Assembly (NCBI GenBank): GCA_009777135.1
Contig: WRMM01000024.1
Location: 1 to 13,570, forward strand
Direction: 5' to 3'
Source of the DNA: Candidatus Fibrimonadales bacterium
GTDB lineage: Bacteria > Fibrobacterota > Fibrobacteria > Fibrobacterales > Fibrobacteraceae
Length of the DNA: 13,570 nucleotides
Both the position numbers and the translations under genes were made by a program. A model generated the notes under the pieces. That model saw only the letters and a program-made list of their open reading frames with translations. It did not search any database and had not been told where the DNA came from. Positions 6,683 to 12,668 of this stretch are shown here, piece after piece. The number at the start of each line of letters is the position of its first letter. Within the stretch, counting starts at the first letter, position 1.

Positions 6683-7472
6683 CGCTAAGAACATCTATCA
6701 TGTCAAAAGGCTTTGCCGTTTTTGTTGCTATTTTTTTTGCTAAAAATTCCACGGCGTCGGCGGTGCCTTCTGCGTAGATTTCGCGGCCGCAAACATTGTG
6801 GCGAAATTCAAAATGCACAGTTTTGTCTGCGCTGTCAAGGGAATATGTGTGAAAGGCATGGCCGCCAAGATGTTCACGGGGAACAGACATTTTAAAGACC
6901 TGCGCTTCTTCTTCTCGCACCATTTCTATAATGGGTTCTTTGCTTTTTGCGCCCATTTCCAAAAAGCTTTTCACCAAAGCCTTTGCCGTGCCGCTTGTGT
7001 CTGCTTTTGTTTTTTGATGGCTTTCAACAACCTTCAAATCGTAGCCGCTGAACGCGTCTGGGAAATTTTTTGCAGCCCATTCCAGCATGGCTTGCAGAGC
7101 TACTATTTGCTTTGCCATATTTGGAGCTATTATGCACGGATGATTTGCCTCTTTCACCAAAGCCATTAAGGCTTTTCTATCACCGCCTGTGGTTCCCATA
7201 ACAAATGGAATTTTATGCCGAACATAAAACTCGGCATTGCTGTTCACCGCATTTGGGTGCGTGTAATCAACTGCGATTAAATTCGTATATTCTTTTAGAA
7301 TATCTGCGATTTTATCTTCTCTTTCCAAAGTATTAAGCAAAGCAAAACCATTAAATTCCGCCATATCTTCGCCCGTGAGCGAAAACGGAATAACATTGAA
7401 TTTTCTTTTTGCGCAAACTTCAGCGATTATCTGCGCCATTTTCCCAGGCATCCCGCAAACCATAACATTCAT
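6678..7472 (-). CDS. dapB: 4-hydroxy-tetrahydrodipicolinate reductase, plant-like type
   Basis: DapB reduces 4-hydroxy-tetrahydrodipicolinate to tetrahydrodipicolinate with NAD(P)H in the lysine and diaminopimelate pathway, which feeds peptidoglycan. The N-terminal Rossmann loop is VMVCGMPGKMA, followed by the family segments VMGTTGG and APNMAKQ. The catalytic stretch reads ESHQKTKADTSGTAKA where most bacterial enzymes have E-x-HH-xx-K-x-DxPSGTA: the first His and the Lys are kept, but the second His is Gln. Together with HLGGHAFHTYSL, FEFRHNVCGREIYAEGT and the ending MIDVL, this matches the plant-type enzymes I recall. I place the start at the ATG that overlaps the upstream peptidase stop as ATGA (264 residues). 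An in-frame ATG at 7484 would add MVSA but has its AGG directly against the start. The gene is probably coupled to the M16 gene. Confidence 0.93.
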   Translation of the reverse strand: MNVMVCGMPGKMAQIIAEVCAKRKFNVIPFSLTGEDMAEFNGFALLNTLEREDKIADILKEYTNLIAVDYTHPNAVNSNAEFYVRHKIPFVMGTTGGDRKALMALVKEANHPCIIAPNMAKQIVALQAMLEWAAKNFPDAFSGYDLKVVESHQKTKADTSGTAKALVKSFLEMGAKSKEPIIEMVREEEAQVFKMSVPREHLGGHAFHTYSLDSADKTVHFEFRHNVCGREIYAEGTADAVEFLAKKIATKTAKPFDMIDVLSG

Positions 7473-8773
7473 GGCACTAACCATCCTACAACTGCATTTT
7501 TTCTTGTGAAATAATTGCTGGCTGCCTCTTTCACTGCTTCTCTGCTAACAGTTTCCAGCGACTTTGCCCAATCCAAATATAAATTATAAGAGCCAAACAT
7601 CTCATACCAGGCTAGGTTTGTGGCTACTCCAGCCATATCCGTTAAACTGCGAAGCTGCGCAGCGTATGCATTGTTCAAAACTTTTTGAAATTCTCTTTCG
7701 TTCACAAGTTCGTTTTTCAATTTTTCCAATTCTTCCCAAACAATGGATTCTGCTTTTTCTGCGCTGGCTCCGGGCCTTAAAGAAACTGAGATGCTGAATG
7801 TTGATATTTCCTTGTTAGGGCCATTGCCTGCGCTTGCGCCTGTGGCTAGTTTTTCTTCTTCCACAAGTCTTTTGTAAAGCCTGCCGCTGCGGCCATTCAA
7901 AACGCCCTCTGCTATATCCAGCGCATAAATTGCAGGGTTGCCAACTCCGGGAGTTTTAAAGATTATGTCTATAACGGGCGGGGTATCTGTTCTGCGGACT
8001 ATAAGGCGTTTTTCGCCTGCCTGCTCAGGTTCTTTCAATGTGATTTCTGGAAATGGCTCACCAGCGGGAATGCTTCCAAAGTATAGATGTATTTTGGGCA
8101 AAAGGGAATCTGCGGAAAAATCGCCTGCAAAAACCAAAATTGCGTTGCGAGGCTTGTAATATTTTCTGTAATGCTCCTCTGCCTGTTCCTGCTTAAAATT
8201 CTCAATGGAAGATGACCATCCAATAGTTGGGATGCGGTAGGGATAAGCCTCGTAAATCATTGTTCTCAAGGTTTCTCTATAGCGTCCTCTAGGAGGGTCA
8301 TCGTAGCGCATTCTGCGTTCTTCTCTCACAACGTCTCGCTCGGCTTCAAATTCGCGCGCAATAACGGCGTTTTGCATTCTGTCTGCTTCTAGCCATAAAA
8401 ACAATTCCAGTTTGTTGCGCGGCAAATTCACAAAATACGCAGTCATTAGGGTAGATGTAAACGCATTCAAGCCTGTGCCGCCAGCTTCTTGATATGCTCC
8501 CCACAATTCATCTGGTTTTAATTTTTCTGTGCCTTTGAAAAGCTGGTGTTCCAGCATGTGGGCAAGCCCTGAGTTATCTGGGTTTTCGTGAACTGAGCCA
8601 GTTACGTAAAAAAGCCTGCAGGCTACGGTTGGGGCTTGTTTGTTTTCGTGAAGCAGCACGGTAAGCCCATTTTCCAAAACTTCTTTGCGAACCTTTATGT
8701 CTTGGCTAAAGGCTGCCCCGATACATCCTATGAGGAGGATTATCAGGATTTTTTTGGGAATGTTGGGGCGCAT
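7469..8773 (-). CDS. M16-family zinc metallopeptidase (processing-peptidase type), exported
   Basis: This 434-residue single-unit inverzincin has the zinc site HMLEH at 72-76 (HxxEH) and the third ligand in ERDVVREE (Glu151 or Glu152). The fold continues with the YRKYYKPRNAILVFAGD strand and ends at residue 434, the size of one M16 half-barrel pair, so it probably pairs with itself or a partner. The N-terminus is a signal sequence. LIGC at 14-17 fits a lipobox, so it may be a lipoprotein; signal peptidase I cleavage near AAFSQ is the alternative. M16 peptidases degrade or process short peptides, and the substrate here is unknown. The gene overlaps dapB by 3-4 bases. Its ATG sits 6 nt after a CTATCTT box with no Shine-Dalgarno. 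Confidence 0.9.
   Translation of the reverse strand: MRPNIPKKILIILLIGCIGAAFSQDIKVRKEVLENGLTVLLHENKQAPTVACRLFYVTGSVHENPDNSGLAHMLEHQLFKGTEKLKPDELWGAYQEAGGTGLNAFTSTLMTAYFVNLPRNKLELFLWLEADRMQNAVIAREFEAERDVVREERRMRYDDPPRGRYRETLRTMIYEAYPYRIPTIGWSSSIENFKQEQAEEHYRKYYKPRNAILVFAGDFSADSLLPKIHLYFGSIPAGEPFPEITLKEPEQAGEKRLIVRRTDTPPVIDIIFKTPGVGNPAIYALDIAEGVLNGRSGRLYKRLVEEEKLATGASAGNGPNKEISTFSISVSLRPGASAEKAESIVWEELEKLKNELVNEREFQKVLNNAYAAQLRSLTDMAGVATNLAWYEMFGSYNLYLDWAKSLETVSREAVKEAASNYFTRKNAVVGWLVP
8715..8755. repeat. Partner of the 41-bp signal-peptide-coding similarity at 3521-3561
   Basis: It shares 33 of 41 bases, ungapped, with 3521-3561. It encodes KKILIILLIGCIGA of the M16 peptidase signal region in the same frame as its partner. 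Confidence 0.5.
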
Positions 8774-8779
8774 TGGAGC

Positions 8780-8791
8780 AAGATAGAAATT
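8780..8791 (-). promoter_or_regulatory. M16 peptidase promoter-like box (leaderless type)
   Basis: On the minus strand this reads AATTTCTATCTT, 6 nt before the ATG at 8773. The spacer GCTCCA is not a ribosome binding site. The box fills most of the 19-bp gap after the FISUMP gene stop. Confidence 0.5.
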
Positions 8792-8792
8792 A

Positions 8793-9590
8793 TCAATCCT
8801 TTATGCAGCGGACATAAACCCAGGAATCGTCTTTATAAAGACCATCTACGCTTAATGATTCAAGGCTGCCAAAATATATGAAGTGAACAGAACCTGGAAC
8901 GCTGCCTTCAGTTGCGCTCCAAAAATTTGCTTCTTCCGCTATTCTAAGAAATAAGTAGTTAGGTCTGTAGTAGCCACCAGGCAAAGCTGCAAAGCCAAAG
9001 TCATCTGTTCCGCTTCTTCCTGGAACCCAAAGTGTGCTATTTGCTTTTAATTTTGTTCCAGCGCAATTGGAACAACCGCTGCTTTTCTCAACAAAGCTTA
9101 ACAAGGCTCTCCATTCTCTTTCGCTTGGCAAATGCCAGCCAACAGGGCAAACTGTTATTGCCGTATTCCAAGTATACATTTTTCCAAAGAGTTCGCAATT
9201 CTTTTCATTATCGTCGTAACATTTAGTATTCGGGGTTTCAAACCGCATATTTTCTGCCATCCAAGTTTGAGTGCCTATTTCCACATAATTGTATGCTTTG
9301 CCATCGCGTTCATCAATAAGTTCTTTATAACCGGAAAGTTCAGAAGATTCAAAAAGTTCATTCTTGTCCTTTACAATGCTATCAACGCAATAGTCAATAT
9401 TTGGATTGTACCAATTATCCCCGCATTTGATAAGCAAAACGCTATTTTCGCATTTTTGTATTTCGGGGTCAAATGTTATATCCCCACATTTTTGAACATG
9501 TTCTACATATTCATCGTCAGGATTATCAAAGGGTAAGCAGCCCAAAAACAAAGAAGCTGCCACTGCAAGCAAAAAATGAAACTTTAACAT
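8793..9590 (-). CDS. FISUMP-domain lipoprotein
   Basis: The N-terminus MLKFHFLLAVAASLFLGC has a clear lipobox with Cys18, so this is a lipidated envelope protein of 265 residues. Two short units follow, each with Cys-x11-Cys: KCGDITFDPEIQKC (34-47) and KCGDNWYNPNIDYC (55-68). The main domain starts near 98 (YNYVEIGTQTWMAENM) and contains FGKMYTWNTA, CPVGWHLPSEREW (148-160), DDFGFAALPGGYY (196-208), NFWSATEG and the final VRCIKD. This pattern is the FISUMP domain, abundant in Fibrobacter and other gut bacteria and related to fibrobacter-type surface paralogues. Its molecular function is not established. It stands alone between two promoter-like boxes, downstream of the ftsY terminator. Confidence 0.88.
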   Translation of the reverse strand: MLKFHFLLAVAASLFLGCLPFDNPDDEYVEHVQKCGDITFDPEIQKCENSVLLIKCGDNWYNPNIDYCVDSIVKDKNELFESSELSGYKELIDERDGKAYNYVEIGTQTWMAENMRFETPNTKCYDDNEKNCELFGKMYTWNTAITVCPVGWHLPSEREWRALLSFVEKSSGCSNCAGTKLKANSTLWVPGRSGTDDFGFAALPGGYYRPNYLFLRIAEEANFWSATEGSVPGSVHFIYFGSLESLSVDGLYKDDSWVYVRCIKD

Positions 9591-9596
9591 GAAGAT

Positions 9597-9608
9597 AATA
9601 TAGTAAAT
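9597..9608 (-). promoter_or_regulatory. FISUMP gene promoter-like box (leaderless type)
   Basis: On the minus strand ATTTACTATATT ends 6 nt before the ATG at 9590, with spacer ATCTTC and no Shine-Dalgarno. The -10 core CTATATTA is identical to that of the ftsB-like gene. A C-rich heptad tract lies just upstream. Confidence 0.6.
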
Positions 9609-9624
9609 GTTGATTTACTCGCTT

Positions 9625-9655
9625 GGGTTTAGGGTATGGGGTTTGGGGTTTGGGG
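9625..9655 (+). repeat. G-rich heptamer tract, potential G-quadruplex
   Basis: GGGTTTA, GGGTATG, GGGTTTG, GGGTTTG and GGG run end to end with a 7-bp period. The plus strand therefore has five runs of three or more G separated by 3-4 nt, which meets the usual G3+N1-7 quadruplex pattern. The tract lies between the ftsY terminator and the FISUMP promoter, on the non-template strand of neither gene. Confidence 0.75.
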
Positions 9656-9684
9656 AATTTTACAAAAAATGGCTTAAATTCGCT

Positions 9685-9710
9685 AAAAAGGGCATGTTTT
9701 TGCATCGCCC
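9685..9710 (-). terminator. Intrinsic terminator downstream of ftsY
   Basis: On the minus strand the stem GGGC-g-ATG / CAT-GCCC (7 bp with one bulged base, about 6-nt loop) is followed directly by TTTTT. It starts about 40 nt after the ftsY stop and closes the clpP-methyltransferase-ftsY unit. Confidence 0.65.
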
Positions 9711-9750
9711 ATACCCAAGCATTGACTTAATTATTGCCTGCTATAGAAGC

Positions 9751-10653
9751 TTAGCTCTCAAACAACCCGTCAATATATGCGGCTTTATCAAAAGGAACAA
9801 GCTGGTCTATTTTTTCGCCAACGCCAATCCAGAGAATTGGGATTTTCAATTCGCTTGCTATGGAAAGCACGGAACCGCCTTTTGCAGTGCCGTCCAGTTT
9901 TGTTACTATTAAGCCTGTGAGTTTGAAGTTCTCGTGGAAAGTTTTGACCTGCTTAACGGTGTTTTGCCCAGTGTTGCCGTCTATAACAAGCCATATATCG
10001 TGGGGAAAATTTTCGCTCACTTTTTTTACAACTCTAACCGTTTTATGAAGCTCGTCCATTAAATGGTCTTTGTTGTGCAAACGGCCTGCTGTGTCTATAA
10101 ATACAACATCGCTGCTTCTGGCAATGGCTGCTTTGCAGGCATCGTAGGCTACTGCGCTTGGGTCTGAGTTTTCTTGATGGCGCACAAAATCGGCGCCTGC
10201 TCTTTGCGCCCAGGTTTCCAGTTGCTCAATTGCCGCCGCTCTGAACGTATCGCCTGCCGCCATAAGCACGGATTTTCCCTCCTGCTTTAAGCGATGCGAC
10301 AGCTTGCCTATGGTCGTGGTTTTTCCAGCCCCATTCACGCCTATTATTAAAACGATGTGCGGTTTTCCATCCCATTTCAATTCTGGCGGGTCAAGCAGCA
10401 AACGCTCAGCTTCTCTGCGCAAAATAGCGTTGATTTCTTTTTGGCTAAGCGATTTGCCAAGCCCATGTTCCCTGAGAGCATCGGTCAGCAAAAAAGCAGC
10501 CTCTACTCCAACATCGGCTTTGATTAAATGCTCTTCTAGATTCTCAAGCATTTCGTCTGTGATTTTGCCAATGCCTGCTATTGACTTTATTTCGCCAAGC
10601 AAAGCCTCGCGGGTTTTTGCAAGGCCGGATTTTATTGCGGAAAAGATAGACAT
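9751..10653 (-). CDS. ftsY: Signal recognition particle receptor GTPase
   Basis: FtsY receives SRP-ribosome complexes at the inner membrane and delivers nascent membrane proteins to the translocon. The 300-residue protein is an NG domain with almost no acidic A domain. A short N-helix bundle (1-90) is followed by GVNGAGKT (105-112, P-loop), DTFRAAA (135-141), DTAGR (187-191), the closing loop DGNTGQN and the guanine-binding TKLDGTAKGG (251-260). It ends with IGVGEKIDQLVPF (276-288). The absence of an A domain resembles other short FtsYs, which attach through the N-terminal amphipathic helix (MSIFSAIKSGLAKTREALL). The start overlaps the methyltransferase end by 22 bp, with an AGG about 5 nt upstream. 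A terminator follows. Confidence 0.96.
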   Translation of the reverse strand: MSIFSAIKSGLAKTREALLGEIKSIAGIGKITDEMLENLEEHLIKADVGVEAAFLLTDALREHGLGKSLSQKEINAILRREAERLLLDPPELKWDGKPHIVLIIGVNGAGKTTTIGKLSHRLKQEGKSVLMAAGDTFRAAAIEQLETWAQRAGADFVRHQENSDPSAVAYDACKAAIARSSDVVFIDTAGRLHNKDHLMDELHKTVRVVKKVSENFPHDIWLVIDGNTGQNTVKQVKTFHENFKLTGLIVTKLDGTAKGGSVLSIASELKIPILWIGVGEKIDQLVPFDKAAYIDGLFES

Positions 10654-11639
10654 TCTAACCTGCGTTTGATGATTGTTTTGAAATTAGAATTTATCTCATA
10701 GCCAATTCCGTTTCTGCCAAGATTTTTTGCGGCAAGCAAAGAAGTTCCGCTGCCGCAGAATGGGTCTAGCACGGTTTCGCCTATGAAGGTGTACGCTTTG
10801 ATAAACCGATAGGGGAGTTCGTAGGGAAAGGGAGCAACGTGCTCTCTGCCGTCTCCGCTTTTTTCCGGTTTCATAAGCCACACATCGCTGTTTTTTATAG
10901 AAAGCCAAAAATCTTTGTCTATTTTGGATTTCTCTTTTATTTCTTTTGTTAAATGAGCGTATTTGCTGAATTTTTTATCATCGGGTTTTTGAAATTCCAA
11001 AATTGTCTCGTGCATATTGTTCAGCAAAATTCCGCCTGGGTATGGATAGGTTCCAAAGTGCGCCCTAACGCCATTTGTTTTGTGCCATATAATATCTCGT
11101 TTAAAAATAAAGCCAATATTTTCGCATAAATCCGTGCTTTTGCCTACCAAGTTCAATGTTTTAAAAGTATTGTTGTATCTCACAGGCAGGTTCATAATAT
11201 TCAGAAAAAATTTTCTGCCAGGTTGCAAAACTCTGAAAACCTCTTTCCAAACCTTTCCTATTTCGCTGAACCATTCATCCATATCGTGTATGTTGCCCAA
11301 ATCGTTTTTCAATTCACCCGAATACATTTTTGCATTGAAATATGGCGGCGAAGTCACAGCCAAATGAACGCTGTTGTCGTTCAGGTCTTTCATTTCTTGC
11401 GCGCTTTCAAAAAATATTTTCTGCGTTGTATAATTGTCGCTTGTTTCCAGATTTTTTTTTATTTTTTTGCAAGCTGCTTTGTGCTGCGGCAAATCTTTTA
11501 TGCTTATGCGATATTGCCCGCTGGCAGATTGAACCGCAGGCAGTTTGCCGAGCTGAATAAGGCTTTGCACATCGCGAACCTTAATGCCCAAATAAGCGGC
11601 TGCTTCGGTGGTAGCCAAATAGGAACGTTCTTTATTCAA
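10632..11639 (-). CDS. Orphan site-specific DNA methyltransferase with N-terminal HTH
   Basis: The 335-residue protein has two parts. Residues about 5-52 (YLATTEAAAYLGIKVRDVQSLIQLGKLPA then YRISIKDL) form an excisionase/MerR-like helix-turn-helix. The rest is an N6_N4-type methyltransferase in beta-class order: catalytic motif IV TSPPY (96-100) first, then motif X-like APFPYELPYRFI (269-280) and the S-adenosylmethionine motif I DPFCGSGT (292-299), then GYEIN. The SPPY form is typical of N4-cytosine enzymes, though N6-adenine cannot be excluded. The start is a TTG, the first start codon after the in-frame clpP stop, and no clear ribosome binding site is seen. It lies 3 bp after clpP and overlaps ftsY by 22 bp, with no restriction endonuclease nearby. 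It may be a regulatory or orphan methylase; its target is unknown. Confidence 0.85.
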   Translation of the reverse strand: MNKERSYLATTEAAAYLGIKVRDVQSLIQLGKLPAVQSASGQYRISIKDLPQHKAACKKIKKNLETSDNYTTQKIFFESAQEMKDLNDNSVHLAVTSPPYFNAKMYSGELKNDLGNIHDMDEWFSEIGKVWKEVFRVLQPGRKFFLNIMNLPVRYNNTFKTLNLVGKSTDLCENIGFIFKRDIIWHKTNGVRAHFGTYPYPGGILLNNMHETILEFQKPDDKKFSKYAHLTKEIKEKSKIDKDFWLSIKNSDVWLMKPEKSGDGREHVAPFPYELPYRFIKAYTFIGETVLDPFCGSGTSLLAAKNLGRNGIGYEINSNFKTIIKRRLECLSFPQ

Positions 11640-11642
11640 ACT

Positions 11643-12221
11643 TTACACCACGCTTTTCACTTCGTCAATAATGCCGTATTCTTTTGCCTGTTCTGCGCTC
11701 ATGTAGTTGTCGCGGTCGGTGTCGCGTTCCAGTTCTTCTTTTGATTTGCCGGTATGCTCGCTGAAAATTCCGTTTAGCACATCACGAATGCGGAGCATTT
11801 CTTCTGCTTGTATAGCAAGGTCGCTGGCTGGAGCTACAAAAGAACCGTGAATGAGCGGTTGGTGAATCATTATGCGGGCATTTGGCCATGCATAGCGTTT
11901 GCCCTTTGTTCCGGCGCACAAAAGCACCGCGCCAAAAGAAGCGGCTTGCCCTGCGCAGATTGTAACCACATTGCTTTTTAGCGATTTAATGCAATCATAA
12001 ATAGAAAGCCCGCTAGAAATAGCGCCGCCCGGGCTGTTTATAAAGAAATAAATATCTTCATTTGAAAGCGAATCCAAATAAAGAAATTGCTTAACCAGTT
12101 CTTCTGCGCTGGAATCTTCCACAGGTCCCCACAAAAATACGCGCCTGTTTTTAGCCAGCGCATATTCCGCTTCTTTAAGAAAATTATTTTTATTTTCACA
12201 AGTCTCTTCTTTGCAAGCCAT
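11643..12221 (-). CDS. clpP: ATP-dependent Clp protease proteolytic subunit
   Basis: ClpP forms the 14-mer serine protease chamber that works with ClpX or ClpA. The 192-residue protein has the full triad: Ser95 in GQAASFGA, His120 in IMIHQP and Asp171 in ERDTDRDNYMSA. FFINSPGGAISSGLSIYD (59-76) supplies the oxyanion and handle region. GQAASFGA has Phe where Met is more common. A short N-terminal extension (MACKEETCENKNN) replaces a recognisable propeptide. No clpX or tig is adjacent; instead a methyltransferase and ftsY follow. The gene has its own promoter-like box one base beyond the rlmH stop region, and an AGAGGA ribosome binding site 4 nt before the ATG. Confidence 0.96.
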   Translation of the reverse strand: MACKEETCENKNNFLKEAEYALAKNRRVFLWGPVEDSSAEELVKQFLYLDSLSNEDIYFFINSPGGAISSGLSIYDCIKSLKSNVVTICAGQAASFGAVLLCAGTKGKRYAWPNARIMIHQPLIHGSFVAPASDLAIQAEEMLRIRDVLNGIFSEHTGKSKEELERDTDRDNYMSAEQAKEYGIIDEVKSVV

Positions 12222-12225
12222 AATA

Positions 12226-12231
12226 TCCTCT
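12226..12231 (-). promoter_or_regulatory. clpP ribosome binding site
   Basis: AGAGGA on the minus strand lies 4 nt before the ATG at 12221. It shows that ordinary leadered initiation exists in this genome alongside the apparently leaderless genes. Confidence 0.6.
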
Positions 12232-12244
12232 TTTGTTTTGGGAT

Positions 12245-12256
12245 AATATAGAAATT
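12245..12256 (-). promoter_or_regulatory. clpP promoter-like box
   Basis: On the minus strand AATTTCTATATT ends 23 nt before the clpP ATG, leaving room for a short leader with the AGAGGA ribosome binding site. It overlaps the TAA stop of rlmH (12255-12257). Confidence 0.55.
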
Positions 12257-12668
12257 AATGATGATACGGGTGCCCTTTTATCACCATAAGGCAGCGGTAG
12301 ATTTGCTCGGTTAGCAGCAAAAAAGCGTGTTCGTGAGAAAAAGTCAGCGGCGAAAACGAAAGCAGCAAATCGGCTTTTTGCTTGATTTCCGGCTCTATGC
12401 CATAAGCTGCCCCAACAAGAAAAACCATGTTTTTTGAAAGCTTGGGGTTAAGCCATTCCGCAAGCTGCTTGGTGTTAAAAAGCTTTCCATCTTCGCTCAA
12501 AACAATGCGAATAAATTTATCTGCAGAAAAACGTTTTTCAAAAGCAGCAGCGTTTTTTAATGTTGCAATTTCAACTGAGCCATTAAGCCTTTTAACATAC
12601 TTCAAAACTTCTTCGTTTACATTTTTTGATAACTTATCAAAATTTGCCAAGTAAATTTTAGCGCCCAA
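12255..12668 (-). CDS. rlmH: 23S rRNA pseudouridine-1915 N3-methyltransferase, TTG start
   Basis: RlmH is a SPOUT (knotted) methyltransferase that modifies pseudouridine 1915 in helix 69 of 23S rRNA on assembled ribosomes. Family landmarks are AKIYLANFDKLSK at the N-terminus, IRIVLSEDGKLFNTKQLAEWL, the S-adenosylmethionine loop LVGAAYGIEPEIK and the C-terminal EQIYRCLMVIKGHPYHH, ending in the diagnostic PYH. I place the start at TTG 12668, giving MGAKIYLANF (137 residues). GGAGAGG lies 7 nt upstream, and similarity to the family begins there. A longer frame reaches back to 12755 but overlaps the previous gene by about 98 bp and has no family similarity. Two deviations are seen: the glycine loop has VGAAYG rather than the usual GG, and the Arg common after the conserved His is Ala-Phe. 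It is probably coupled to the upstream phosphoesterase. Confidence 0.88.
   Translation of the reverse strand: MGAKIYLANFDKLSKNVNEEVLKYVKRLNGSVEIATLKNAAAFEKRFSADKFIRIVLSEDGKLFNTKQLAEWLNPKLSKNMVFLVGAAYGIEPEIKQKADLLLSFSPLTFSHEHAFLLLTEQIYRCLMVIKGHPYHH

Larger units (their letters stand above)
9621..9720. repeat. Imperfect inverted repeat flanking the ftsY terminator
   Basis: CCCATACCCAAGC at 9708-9720 is the reverse complement of GCTTGGG (9621-9627) joined to TATGGG (9635-9640). The left arm carries exactly one additional heptamer, TTTAGGG (9628-9634). The right arm's last bases also form part of the terminator stem, so the two pairings would compete. Confidence 0.6.

Noticed and set aside
9625..9655. 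TTTAGGG-like heptamers resembling plant-type telomere repeats
   Set aside because: There are only four degenerate units, internal between bacterial genes on both sides. A slippage tract or G-quadruplex explains it.
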